Source: Streptomyces griseochromogenes
Lineage (GTDB): Bacteria; Actinomycetota; Actinomycetes; Streptomycetales; Streptomycetaceae
DNA: 64,000 nucleotides
Reading direction: 5' to 3'
NCBI RefSeq assembly: GCF_001542625.1
Contig: NZ_CP016279.1
Span: 1,550,001 to 1,614,000 of the forward strand
Shown: in pieces, positions 16,457 through 24,483 of the stretch
How positions within the stretch are numbered: position 1 is the stretch's first letter
Layout of the letters: every line of letters starts with the position of its first letter
Notes under the pieces: model-generated
The model's database searches: none
The model's input: only the letters and a program-made list of their open reading frames with translations
What the model was told of the DNA's origin: nothing
Position numbers and translations under genes: made by a program

Positions 16457-17170
16457 ATGACGGGTGGACAGGGACCGGCCGGGACCGGGAGATTCGGCCC
16501 GCCGGCGCGCCGAGTCGGAGCCGGCCGGGTCGGAACGTGGTGCGCCGCGGCCGTGCTGGCGGGATCGGCGACGGCCATGGGCGCGAACCCGGCGGCGGCC
16601 GCCGGGAAACCGCATCCCGTGCTGGTCGACCGTCCGCAGAAGCCGCCCGCCGTCATCGCGCCCGGGCATTCGGGCCGGGCGCTGATCCGGCTCGAGAACA
16701 CCGGCCGGGCGAACTCGGCCAACAACGGGCGCATGTACATGGAGATCTGGGCCCCCTACGGCACCCGCTTCACGGACACCAAGCTGACCCCGCTCCACGG
16801 GGCACCCGGCGGATGGTCCTGCAAGGGCGACGCGTACCGGCCGGGCGTACCGTACGAGAGCACCGTCCTGCGCTGCGTCTCCGACCACCACGGGCCGGTC
16901 GTCCGCGCGGGCCGAACGGCGGTCTGGCAGCTGAGGATGAAGGTCGAGCCCGGCACACGGGCCGGAACCACGTTGTCGGCCACCCCCAACAACTATGGAG
17001 CCGCGCTCCACTACAGCTACCACGGCAAGTCCGTCTGGAAGACCCTGTCCCTGGCGGTCAGGACCCCCGGCGGACAGGTGAACCGGGCGGGTGGGCCGGC
17101 GCACCACCAGCGCCACGGCGGATCGCCGGGCCACCACCGCACCACGGCACGAAAGGGGCACATCCGGTGA
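16457..17170 (+). CDS. Secreted Ig-like protein, paralogue of the gene at 17359
   Basis: A 237-residue protein with an N-terminal RR-containing signal (hydrophobic core WCAAAVLAGSATAM, cleavage near AAAAG) and a mature domain of about 150 residues predicted as beta sandwich. It shares with the neighbour at 17359-18009 the sequence DRPQxP, DTKxTP, PGGWSC, a second cysteine about 24 residues later, a Trp strand and the terminal SLxxRTP. The two cysteines probably form a disulfide. The C-terminus is a His/Gly/Arg tail. Function unknown; small beta-sandwich secreted proteins beside an enediyne synthase recall apoproteins, but no sequence match to known ones is evident. Confidence 0.7.
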   Translation: MTGGQGPAGTGRFGPPARRVGAGRVGTWCAAAVLAGSATAMGANPAAAAGKPHPVLVDRPQKPPAVIAPGHSGRALIRLENTGRANSANNGRMYMEIWAPYGTRFTDTKLTPLHGAPGGWSCKGDAYRPGVPYESTVLRCVSDHHGPVVRAGRTAVWQLRMKVEPGTRAGTTLSATPNNYGAALHYSYHGKSVWKTLSLAVRTPGGQVNRAGGPAHHQRHGGSPGHHRTTARKGHIR

Positions 17171-17290
17171 CGGCGGCGCACCCCGCGCGGACCGCGGTGC
17201 GTCCCGCTCCGCCGCGGCACCTCGACCGCGTGGTGCCTGCCGCCTGCCGTTCCCGGTGACCTCCCCCTGCCCCACGGCGTGAAGCGCGCG

Positions 17291-17330
17291 GCCGGATGCG
17301 GTCCGCTCCACGGAGCGGACCGCATCCGGC
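17291..17330. terminator. Perfect 18-bp hairpin between convergent secreted-protein genes
   Basis: GCCGGATGCGGTCCGCTC (17291-17308) and its exact complement (17313-17330) flank a 4-base loop. It sits between the stops of the two secreted paralogues and should end transcription from both sides. Confidence 0.8.
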
Positions 17331-17358
17331 AGGGCCTCGGCCCGGGGCGGGGACGCCG

Positions 17359-18009
17359 TCAGGGCGCCGGCGTACGGGCTTCCAGGCTCATCGAGTTCGA
17401 GTCCCACCAGGTGTCGCGGTCGCGGTCCGGGGAGTGCAGCCGCAAGGCCGCCCAGCCGTTGGCGCTCCTGGTGCCCGCCGGCAGCTCCGCGGGCGCCGCG
17501 ATGTTCACCTTCCAGTGCCATTCCTCGGCAGGCGGCGGCCCGCTGTAGCTGGACGTGCAGATCATGTGGGTGCCGTTGTGCTCCATGGGGGTCATCCCGT
17601 GGAACATCCGGCAGGACCACCCTCCCGGCGCCGTGCCGACCGGGGTCACCTTGGTGTCAGCCAGCCGCATGAGCTCCGGCGAGTACACCGCCAAGGTCAA
17701 CTTGTCGACGCGGGAGGGCAGATTCCCCGTCTTCTTGATCCCGAACGTCACCGGCGCGGACGAGCCCGGCTTGATGAGGGTGGCGGGACTCTGGGGGCGG
17801 TCCGTTCCCCAGTACGGCTGCGGGGTGCCCGTCCTCGGCGCGGCGGTGGCCGGGACGGGGCCGGCGCCCAGGGTGAGTGCGGCGCTCGCCGCAAGGACCG
17901 CGGCGCACCACTTCCCCGCGCGCCGAAGCACGCCCCGGCGGACGGACAGAGGGCGTTCGGCGCCGGGACGCGCCGGCGCCCCGGCCGGCCGTCGCACATC
18001 GGTCATCAT
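17359..18009 (-). CDS. Secreted Ig-like protein with RR signal, paralogue of the gene at 16457
   Basis: A 216-residue protein starting at ATG 18009 (18006 also possible) after GAGGAAGAGG. Its long signal contains Ser-Val-Arg-Arg-Gly-Val-Leu-Arg, close to the Tat consensus, then a hydrophobic core and an ATA-A cleavage site. The mature part aligns with the product of 16457-17170 over about 150 residues, with the same DRPQ, DTKVTP and PGGWSC blocks and two further cysteine-region matches. Function unknown. The pair looks like a local duplication followed by inversion. A 16-bp inverted repeat lies in its leader. Confidence 0.7.
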   Translation of the reverse strand: MMTDVRRPAGAPARPGAERPLSVRRGVLRRAGKWCAAVLAASAALTLGAGPVPATAAPRTGTPQPYWGTDRPQSPATLIKPGSSAPVTFGIKKTGNLPSRVDKLTLAVYSPELMRLADTKVTPVGTAPGGWSCRMFHGMTPMEHNGTHMICTSSYSGPPPAEEWHWKVNIAAPAELPAGTRSANGWAALRLHSPDRDRDTWWDSNSMSLEARTPAP

Positions 18010-18046
18010 CTGTGCCTCTTCCTCGCTTCTGGCGGGTGTAGGTCTT

Positions 18047-18089
18047 CGATCCGACGGGGGGCACACACGCCGCGCCCCCCGTCGGATCG
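18047..18089. repeat. 16-bp perfect inverted repeat in the leader of the secreted-protein gene
   Basis: CGATCCGACGGGGGGC (18047-18062) and its exact complement (18074-18089) are separated by 11 bases, 38 bp upstream of the start at 18009. It may be a terminator for read-through from the right or a structure in the leader of the leftward gene. The remainder of the gap 18010-18369 is simple GC-rich sequence apart from the hairpin at 18313. Confidence 0.6.
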
Positions 18090-18312
18090 GATACTCATCC
18101 CTCCCGTGGCCGCTTCCCGCCGTCCACGCACCGACATGCCGAAGCCTCACCTGATCGCCACGCGTGCCGACGGCCGGACACGCCCGCGTGTCCGGCGGGC
18201 GGCGGCGAGACGGCTCACGCCGACGTGTCTTCGGCCACCCGCCGGGTGACCTCCAGCAGTACCCCGTGGGCCGTACGCCGCAGGCCGCGCCGTACGTCCT
18301 CCCCTCGCGCGC

Positions 18313-18353
18313 CTTCGCCGCCGGCCCGGGAGGTTGCCGGGCCGGCGGCGAAG
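18313..18353 (-). terminator. Terminator downstream of the AhpD-like gene
   Basis: A 17-bp perfect stem, CTTCGCCGCCGGCCCGG with its complement, and a 7-base loop, 17 bp after the stop of the leftward AhpD-like gene. Confidence 0.75.
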
Positions 18354-18369
18354 CAACGCGGGGGTGTCG

Positions 18370-18921
18370 TCAGGGCTGGAGGGGCACGGCTTCGCGGTAG
18401 CCGTGGACGGTGATGTGATCCGCCATCTCGGAGTACGCGGCGGGCTGGTCGGGAGCGATGGTGGCCAGGCCGTCGACGTAGCGGTTGTACATGCAGAACG
18501 CCGCCGCGATCAGGACGGTGTCGTGGATCTCCGTGTCCGTCGCCCCCGCAGCGCGGGCGGTCTTGATGTGCTCGTCGGTGACCGCCCGGCCGCTCTCCTG
18601 GACCGCGTCGGCGACGGCGAGCAGGGCTTTGAGCTTGTCGGAGACGGGCGCCGCGGCCGGGTCGGTGCGCACCTGGTCGACCAGGGGCATGCCCTGGTCC
18701 AGTTGGGCGGCGGCGAACGCGGCGTGGCAGTTGGTGCAGAAGCGGCAGCTGTTGAGGTGGGAGACCCGGGCGGCGATCAGCTCCCGCTCGCCCCGGCTCA
18801 GCGTGCTGGGCCCGCGCAGCAGGATCTCGGCCAGCTCGTTCAGCGGTGCGGCAGTCTCCGGCCGGAACGCGAACAGCGACACGATCCCGGGCAGGTCATT
18901 GCCGAGCTCGATGTGCGGCAT
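18370..18921 (-). CDS. AhpD-like carboxymuconolactone decarboxylase-family protein
   Basis: A 183-residue all-helical protein with the redox motif Cys-Arg-Phe-Cys-Thr-Asn-Cys-His (SCRFCTNCHAAF), typical of the AhpD/CMD peroxidase-like family, preceded by SRGERELIAARVSHLN. The second half repeats the fold (TDTEIHDTVLIAAAFCMYNRYVDGL). Such proteins reduce peroxides using the CxxC pair and a proton-relay His, or act as decarboxylases. The start at 18921 follows GGAGGTATGT. The gene is monocistronic between its terminator and the MetE-like gene. A detoxifying role beside a radical-generating enediyne is conceivable but only inferred from position. Confidence 0.8.
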   Translation of the reverse strand: MPHIELGNDLPGIVSLFAFRPETAAPLNELAEILLRGPSTLSRGERELIAARVSHLNSCRFCTNCHAAFAAAQLDQGMPLVDQVRTDPAAAPVSDKLKALLAVADAVQESGRAVTDEHIKTARAAGATDTEIHDTVLIAAAFCMYNRYVDGLATIAPDQPAAYSEMADHITVHGYREAVPLQP

Positions 18922-19124
18922 ACATACCTCCTTCAGTCGGTTGCGTTTCGGCCGTCCGGCCACCGGTCCCGCCGCCGACACCCGTGTGGCGATCGTCCCG
19001 CCCGACCGGACGGAGCACGACGGGACCGCCCACCACACCGCACCGCTCCGCAGGGGCACGGGGCGGTGTCGACATACGGCGTCATCATGTGGGCGCGACC
19101 AGCCACCCGCGACCCTCGGTCGGC

Positions 19125-20204
19125 CTACTTCGCTTCCGTCGGAACGCCGAGCGCCTGGGAGGCCAGGCCGGTCCCCCGCACGCGTGCCGCGATCTTGGCG
19201 AAGGCCAGGTCGCGCGAGGTGGACGTGTCGTCGGCGAACGGCGAGAAGCCGCAGTCGTCGCAGGTGCCCAGCTGGTCCACCGGGATGTGACGGGCCGCGA
19301 GCAGCACCCGGTCACGCACCTCCTCCGGGGTCTCCACCCTGGGATCGACGGGATCGGTCACCCCCACGAACACCCGGATGCCCGGGCGCAGTTGATCGGC
19401 GATGATGCCGAGGACCCGCTCGGGATCGGCCTCGCTGGCCAGCTGGATGTAGAAGTTGCCCACCTCCAGCCGGAAGAGCTTGGGCAGCAGTCCGGCGTAG
19501 TCGACGTCCAGGCTGTGGGTGGAGTCGTGGTCGCCGCCGGGGCAGGTGTGCACCCCGAGGCGGGCCCGCTCCGCCTCGCCGAACCGGCCGAGCACCTCGT
19601 TGTTCAGGGCGATGAAGTCGTCGAGGAGCGCGCCGCTCGGGTCGAGCTTGAGCGAGAGGCGGCCCTCGGTGAAGTCCAGCTGGACCACGTGTGCGCCCGC
19701 CTCCAGGCAGCCGCGGATGTCGGCCTCCGCCTCGTCGGCCAGGTCCCTCAGGAACGCCTCGCGGGAGTACCCCGCGATGGACTCGGCCGGGTAGAGCAGG
19801 CTGAGCGCCGAGGGCGCGATGACCGCCTGCTTGAGGGGGCGGTCGGTGTGCCGCCGGGCGTCGCGCAGATACGACTCGGCGCGGACCTGGTAGCGGAACG
19901 GCCCCTCGGTCAGATGCGGCAACTGCCGGACGTGGCCGTCGCTGAACGGGATGGTGACACCGTGCGGGGCGAGGCCGGCCAGGCCGGCGATCGGGTAGGT
20001 GGCGAAGCTGGGCTTGGCCTGCTCTCCGTCGACCAGGACGGGACAGCCCAGCTCCTCGAGACGGGCAAGCGTGTCCGCCGCCGCCTGTTCCTGGAGTTCG
20101 GCCAACTCCTTGTCGCTCAACCGGCCTTGGGCGTGCTCACCGAGGGCCTGCTGCAGGGCGCGAGGACGGGGGATGCTGCCGATCGGCTCAGTGGGAATGC
20201 TCAT
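19125..20204 (-). CDS. MetE C-terminal-domain-like methyltransferase (UROD/MetE fold)
   Basis: A 359-residue single-domain protein resembling the catalytic half of cobalamin-independent methionine synthase. It begins IPTEPIGSIPRP (substrate loop) and has DGEQ, a GAHVVQLDFTEGR barrel strand, VHTCPGGDHDS (His/Cys zinc ligands) and TCDDCGFSPF (third Cys ligand region). It lacks the N-terminal half of full MetE (about 750 residues), as do archaeal-type and methylcobalamin-dependent short forms, so the methyl donor is uncertain. Start at ATG 20204; the ribosome site is weak. Two tandem palindromic repeats sit 22-58 bp upstream and probably control it. Confidence 0.8.
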   Translation of the reverse strand: MSIPTEPIGSIPRPRALQQALGEHAQGRLSDKELAELQEQAAADTLARLEELGCPVLVDGEQAKPSFATYPIAGLAGLAPHGVTIPFSDGHVRQLPHLTEGPFRYQVRAESYLRDARRHTDRPLKQAVIAPSALSLLYPAESIAGYSREAFLRDLADEAEADIRGCLEAGAHVVQLDFTEGRLSLKLDPSGALLDDFIALNNEVLGRFGEAERARLGVHTCPGGDHDSTHSLDVDYAGLLPKLFRLEVGNFYIQLASEADPERVLGIIADQLRPGIRVFVGVTDPVDPRVETPEEVRDRVLLAARHIPVDQLGTCDDCGFSPFADDTSTSRDLAFAKIAARVRGTGLASQALGVPTEAK

Positions 20205-20225
20205 AATCCGGAACCATAGGAAGCC

Positions 20226-20262
20226 CCTTGTGCCCCGACAAGAGGCCTTGTGCCCCGACAAG
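20226..20262. repeat. Two 17-bp palindromic direct repeats upstream of the MetE-like gene
   Basis: CCTTGTGCCCCGACAAG occurs at 20226-20242 and 20246-20262, period 20 bp. Each copy is itself a 5-bp dyad (CTTGT/ACAAG around a 6-base centre). The position just upstream of the leftward start at 20204 suggests a tandem operator for a dimeric regulator. Confidence 0.6.
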
Positions 20263-20468
20263 CGAAAATGATCACGCTACACGGCTCTGCTCCCGCTCGG
20301 AGGCACGGACGGCCCCACCGCCAAGATCCGCATCACCGCAGGTCACCAGAGCCCCGGCAGGACCCGGAAGCCGACTCCCGCGGACATCGGCAGACCTGCG
20401 GCGCCTCTGCGGGTTCACCAGTTCGAGATGCCCGTCCGCGCGTCGGGTTGACCCGGGACGCACCCACC

Positions 20469-20520
20469 CGTGGTCGTCACGCGGGGTTGTCGTCTGTGGT
20501 CGTCATCCGTGGTCGTCACC
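20469..20520. repeat. Four tandem 13-bp repeats
   Basis: Contiguous units CGTGGTCGTCACG, CGGGGTTGTCGTC, TGTGGTCGTCATC and CGTGGTCGTCACC form a small degenerate minisatellite in the gap between the MetE-like gene and the SGNH esterase, immediately beyond the stop of the truncated small gene. Confidence 0.7.
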
Positions 20521-20532
20521 ACCGGGATCGTC

Positions 20533-20751
20533 CTACTGCCTCGAACCGTGCGGCGGTTCACTCCGGGTGTCACGAGCGCCCGGATCGGCCCGCTCCCGTT
20601 CCCCCTGCCACTGGGCTCGTGCCGCTCGCTGCTGCCGGTCGAAGTCCGCTGCCAGGGCCTTGGCTTGCGACCGCTGGGGCAACACCGGTGCCGACAACGT
20701 GCCCACCACGCCGAACATCGCGGCGAACGGCGTCATCATCGCGCTACTCAC
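20533..20751 (-). pseudogene. Truncated small gene, N-terminal fragment of a hypothetical Streptomyces family
   Basis: A GTG at 20751 after GAAGGGG opens a 72-codon frame with one hydrophobic segment (MMTPFAAMFGVVGTLSAPVL) followed by QRSQAKALAADFDRQQRAARAQWQGERERAD. This resembles the start of a common longer streptomycete protein with one membrane helix and a charged coiled coil, which normally continues well past this point. Here the frame stops after GSRQ, next to a 13-bp minisatellite that may have disrupted it. The rest of 20205-21029 shows no gene I trust. It could also be an intact small protein. Confidence 0.35.
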
Positions 20752-21029
20752 AGCCGCCCCTTCAGGTGCAGGCGATCGAGAAATGGACAGCCGCCGAGAG
20801 CCCGTGCGCCGGACCGGGGCCATACAGTCGATCAAAGATCTTCCTCGCGTTGTGCAAGTACCGCGCCCGATCTGTCACATATCGACCACGTCTGGTCGAC
20901 ACGTCGAACCGGCCCGCTCACAATGCGCCCCTCTTGCCCGCCGATGACTGTCCGTATTGGATCTAGTGCGTTTAGTGACGATCTCTTTATGGTCAAAGCG
21001 ATGCCAACGCCCCTATCCCTGGAGGATTC

Positions 21030-22004
21030 GTGGCAAGCTTCCGCACTCGTCTGGCCACTCTGTGCTCGGCCGCGGCTCTCGCCGCAGGCGCCCTCGTCCC
21101 CGCACAACTCGCCGCGGCGCAACCCGCCGCCGCGGCGTCCTACGACTGGGTCGCCCTGGGCGACTCCTACACCGCCGGGGTCATCCCCGCCGCGGGCGAC
21201 ACCTTCGAAGTCCCCCGCGACGGCTGCGAGCGCACCGACCAGTCCTACCCGCAGGTGATCGACCGCGACCTCGGCTCGCTCTTCGACCTGACCAACGTCA
21301 GCTGCGGCGCCGCCACCATCGAGAACGTCACCTTCAGGGCCCAGGAACCGATCGGCCGCCACCTGCCGCCCTTCTCCGAGGACCCGGACTACCCGTTCCC
21401 CCCGGTGCCTCCCCAGTCCGCCGCCGTGGGACGGGGCACCGACGTGGTCACCGTCGGCGTGGGCGGCAACACCCTCGGATTCGCCGACATCCTCTTCCAG
21501 TGCCTGCAACTGGGCGCCGGCAGCGGCGGCGAGGGCACCCCGTGCCGGGACGACCTGGCCGCCGACATCCCCGGCCGGCTGAACAAGGCGAGCAGGGACT
21601 ACGACGAGATGCTCACCGTGCTCCACGAGCGCGCCCCGCACGCGAAGATCCTGACCGTCGGCTACCCCACGGTCATCCCCGAGGACACCTCCAAGTGCCG
21701 GTACAACGACCTGGAACAGTTCGGCCCGATCACCCAGGGCGACCTGGACTGGCTGCGCCAGGATGTCCTGCAACCCCTCAACAAGGTCATCGAGAAATCA
21801 GCCGGCACACACGACTCCGCCCGCTTCGTCGACCTCTACGACTCCTCCCGGCACCACAGCGTCTGTGACACCGGCAAGTGGGTGGAAGGCATCTTCACCC
21901 GCGTCCCCGACCAGCCGGCCCTCGTGCACCCCAACGCCCGCGGCCACCGCAACGCCGCTGATCACGTCGCAGCGGCGATGCTGGACGCCATCGGCGTGAG
22001 CTGA
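21030..22004 (+). CDS. Secreted SGNH/GDSL-family esterase
   Basis: A 324-residue protein with a Sec-type signal (cleavage near residue 36, AAAAS). Block I is VALGDSYTAG (nucleophile Ser), block III is VGVGGNTLGF (oxyanion Asn), and block V is ALVHPNARGH with the Asp/His-type dyad region. Six cysteines are spaced as in the streptomycete SGNH lipases that carry three disulfides. It hydrolyses ester bonds outside the cell; the physiological substrate is unknown. GTG start 4 bp after GGAGGA. Stands alone, ending at a bidirectional terminator. Confidence 0.88.
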   Translation: MASFRTRLATLCSAAALAAGALVPAQLAAAQPAAAASYDWVALGDSYTAGVIPAAGDTFEVPRDGCERTDQSYPQVIDRDLGSLFDLTNVSCGAATIENVTFRAQEPIGRHLPPFSEDPDYPFPPVPPQSAAVGRGTDVVTVGVGGNTLGFADILFQCLQLGAGSGGEGTPCRDDLAADIPGRLNKASRDYDEMLTVLHERAPHAKILTVGYPTVIPEDTSKCRYNDLEQFGPITQGDLDWLRQDVLQPLNKVIEKSAGTHDSARFVDLYDSSRHHSVCDTGKWVEGIFTRVPDQPALVHPNARGHRNAADHVAAAMLDAIGVS

Positions 22005-22039
22005 CCCGCACACGGCATCCCCGCCCTCGATCCCGCGGC

Positions 22040-22073
22040 GAACCGCCTCCGGCACCCAAGCCGGAGGCGGTTC
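22040..22073. terminator. Bidirectional terminator between convergent genes
   Basis: A 14-bp perfect stem GAACCGCCTCCGGC with its complement and a 6-base loop, between the stop of the esterase and the stop of the leftward hot-dog protein. Confidence 0.75.
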
Positions 22074-22122
22074 CGTGCACCGGTCGAACTCCGGACCCGG
22101 CTGAACCTCAGCACGCCGAGGG

Positions 22123-22839
22123 TTATCGGGGATCCACCCACAGCGCCGAGGCGACCGCGCAAAGGTCGCCCCCCGCCGTCGCCAGAGCCACACCCATCCG
22201 GTGCTTGCGTCCTTCCTCCGAGAGGACCCACGCGTACGACACCAGCCGTGAGGAAACCGGTACCGGCCGGAGCAACCGTGCCGTGAGCGAGGCCGTCACC
22301 GCCCCCTCCCGCAACCCTCCCCGCAGCCGTCCCGCCGCGTTCCCGGGGCAGTCGAGCGCTCCCCACACCAGCTCCGTCCGCAGCATCCCCTCCGTGTCGG
22401 CGAGCGCGGGCCCGGGCGTCCACGCGGCGGCCACCAGATCCCGCCCCGGCACGACTCCGCAGTGCTGGCGCAACCCGGTGTCGGGCGTGCGGTCGAGCCC
22501 GCACCCGAAGCAGTCCACAGTCCCCTCCGGCGGAGCCGCGCGGTACGCCTCGGCCGCCGCCGACGCCTCGTCCCAGGAGGGCGGTTCGGGGACTTCGAGG
22601 TCCAGCTCGTCGGGCGTGGCCACCGCGAGCACCCCGTCCGCACCGGTCAGCACGGCCCCGCCGTCGGCGGTCTCCGCGATCTCTACCGGTACCTCCACCG
22701 GGGTCGGCCGTCGGAAGTCCACCCGTACGGTCTTGGCCGCCGCCCGCCCGGCGAGCACCCCCGCCACGTATCCGCCGAACGCCACCCCGGGATACCCCCG
22801 CAAATGGCCGGGCACCGTGATCGTCTCGATGTCGGTCAT
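22123..22839 (-). CDS. Hot-dog fold protein, PaaI-like thioesterase relative
   Basis: A 238-residue protein that appears to hold two hot-dog repeats: an N-terminal half with GYPGVAFGGYVAGVLAG and a C-terminal half beginning at the VDCFGCG motif and containing CPGNAAGRLRGG. The CFGCG segment is common in hypothetical PaaI-like thioesterases. Substrate unknown. ATG at 22839 follows GTGGAG; an upstream in-frame ATG at 22857 lacks a site. It faces away from the DinB gene, so 22840-22945 holds both promoters. Confidence 0.6.
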   Translation of the reverse strand: MTDIETITVPGHLRGYPGVAFGGYVAGVLAGRAAAKTVRVDFRRPTPVEVPVEIAETADGGAVLTGADGVLAVATPDELDLEVPEPPSWDEASAAAEAYRAAPPEGTVDCFGCGLDRTPDTGLRQHCGVVPGRDLVAAAWTPGPALADTEGMLRTELVWGALDCPGNAAGRLRGGLREGAVTASLTARLLRPVPVSSRLVSYAWVLSEEGRKHRMGVALATAGGDLCAVASALWVDPR

Positions 22840-22945
22840 GGCCCCACTCCACCACACCCCCGTCCCCGACGGCCGGGGGGACGGGGTACGTTCGACGTCT
22901 CAGCTCGCTTCAGCTCGCCCCGGCTCGCCCCGAGAGGAACCCGCC

Positions 22946-23455
22946 ATGACCGTCGAACGTATCGGCCCGCCCCTGTTCGGCACGGAGCGCGAGACGCTGC
23001 GGGCGTTCCTGGACTTCCACCGGGCGACCCTGGCGATGAAGTGCGAGGGCCTGACGGAGGAGCAGCTCAAGGAACGGTCGAGCCCACCGTCGACCCTCTC
23101 CCTGCTCGCCCTGGTCCGCCACATGGCCGAGGTCGAACGCGCCTGGTTCCGCCGGGTGTTCGACGACAACACCGCCCCGATGGTCTGGTCGGAGAAGGAG
23201 TTCGACTTCCAGGCCGCGTACGACACCACGGGCGCGAGCGCCGAGGAGGCGTTCGCGGTGTGGCAGGCCGAGGTCGAGCACTCGCGTCGCATCGAGCGCG
23301 AGGCCGAGTCCCTGGACCTCGCCGGGCACCAGCCGCGCTGGGAAGAGGACGTGTCCCTGCGGATGGTCATGCTCCACATGATTCTGGAGTACGGCCGCCA
23401 CAACGGCCACGCGGACTTCCTCCGCGAGGGCGTGGACGGCACGGTCGGCGCCTGA
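22946..23455 (+). CDS. DinB-family (DUF664) protein
   Basis: A 169-residue helical-bundle protein with the DUF664 pattern: LRAFLDFHRATLAMKCEGLTEEQL, then LVRHMAEVERAWFRRV (first His metal ligand) and MLHMILEYGRHNGHADFLRE (two further His). These are the three histidines expected to bind a metal. Some DinB proteins are mycothiol- or bacillithiol-dependent transferases; this one's substrate is unknown. ATG follows GAGAGGAA. Confidence 0.82.
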   Translation: MTVERIGPPLFGTERETLRAFLDFHRATLAMKCEGLTEEQLKERSSPPSTLSLLALVRHMAEVERAWFRRVFDDNTAPMVWSEKEFDFQAAYDTTGASAEEAFAVWQAEVEHSRRIEREAESLDLAGHQPRWEEDVSLRMVMLHMILEYGRHNGHADFLREGVDGTVGA

Positions 23456-23456
23456 C

Positions 23457-23490
23457 CCGGGCGCCCGCCACGACTACGCGCGGCGCCCGG
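23457..23490 (+). terminator. Hairpin after the DinB gene
   Basis: CCGGGCGCC (23457-23465) pairs with GGCGCCCGG (23482-23490) around a 16-base loop, starting just after the stop. The following sequence to 23847 (about 360 bp) holds nothing else I can support; its base composition is more even than the flanks. Confidence 0.5.
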
Positions 23491-23847
23491 CTCCCGCCGC
23501 GGACCGCCCGCCAGGACCGTACGGCGCTCAGGAAACCCTGACGCGACGCGGTCTCCGCCGACGCGCCTCCCTGGGTTGGGGTGGCATCTCGACTCTGCGG
23601 CGCATCGCGATCGCGAACCGTCATCGACTCATTACGCATGGCGCAAGTCGGGGTGTTCAAGTACGAATCGCACCTTGGCGCCGACTCGCCGTGTCGCATC
23701 ACGCAAGGCGTTGACCTGCATGATCACGATGTGCCGCCAAGTCGAGTGGCATGGGAGGCAGCGGCGGGCCAAGATTGGCGGCAACTGCAGGTCGCCGTCG
23801 GCGTCACCGGGGGTCCGGGCTCAGAGCGAGAAGGGGCTACCGTCACA

Positions 23848-24378
23848 GTGATCGACACGGACGAGCTAGCCAAGCGGAACGCCAGGTTCGCCGACGGCGG
23901 ATCATTCGCCGACCTGAAGCTCATGCCCATTGGCAGTCTGACGGTCATCGGATGCGTCGACCCTCGTGTCGACCCGTCCGACGTGTTCGGGCTCAAGCCC
24001 GGCGAGGCAGCGGTGATCCGCAACGTCGGGGGGCGGGTCACGCCCACGACACTCCGGACGCTGGAGATGCTCTCGAAGGTCGTCCAGGCCCGCACGGGCG
24101 GCCCTCGCCCGGGCGACGTCCACTATGCGGTCCTGCACCACACCGACTGCGGGATCACGGACCTCACAGCGTTCCCCGAGCTGCTGGCCGATTACTTCGG
24201 GGTTCCGGCCGGAGACCTGGACGCCAAGGCGGTCACCGACCCGGTCGCCGCCGTCCGCGTCGACGCCGAAATCCTCAAGCAGAGGCTTCCGGCCGGAGTC
24301 TTCGTCTCAGGGCTCGTGTACGACGTGGCCACCGGGCTCATCGACGTCGTCGTCCCGTCCGCGCGAGTGGAAGCATGA
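23848..24378 (+). CDS. Beta-class carbonic anhydrase-like protein
   Basis: A 176-residue protein with the beta-carbonic anhydrase zinc site: CVDPRVDP (Cys, with the Asp-Arg dyad) and HHTDCG (His and Cys ligands), plus the GEAAVIRNVGGRV strand. These proteins interconvert CO2 and bicarbonate. GTG at 23848 gives VIDTDELAKRNARF, matching the usual short N-terminus; GAGAAGGGG is 12 bp upstream, a longer spacing than usual. The open frame extends further upstream, but that part does not look coding. Confidence 0.8.
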   Translation: MIDTDELAKRNARFADGGSFADLKLMPIGSLTVIGCVDPRVDPSDVFGLKPGEAAVIRNVGGRVTPTTLRTLEMLSKVVQARTGGPRPGDVHYAVLHHTDCGITDLTAFPELLADYFGVPAGDLDAKAVTDPVAAVRVDAEILKQRLPAGVFVSGLVYDVATGLIDVVVPSARVEA

Positions 24379-24483
24379 CACCGCGCGGCGCCTGCGGCCG
24401 GCGTGACCGCCGTGGGCGGCCTGCGGCTTGTACCGGGATCTGCTTCCCTGGCCGGTCGAATCGGCGGGGAGGCGCTTTCTAGC

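Noticed and set aside
20204..20470. Cobalamin or SAM riboswitch upstream of the MetE-like gene
   Set aside because: I looked for the B12 box and SAM-I stems and saw neither; only the 17-bp palindromic repeats are present.
20228..20947. Plus-strand 239-codon frame before the SGNH esterase
   Set aside because: It starts within the tandem palindromes, has Cys/Ser/Arg-rich composition typical of noncoding GC-rich sequence, and no recognisable domain.
23456..23847. Upstream extension of the carbonic anhydrase frame
   Set aside because: The extra 89 codons lack family similarity and third-position GC bias; the GTG at 23848 gives the normal N-terminus.
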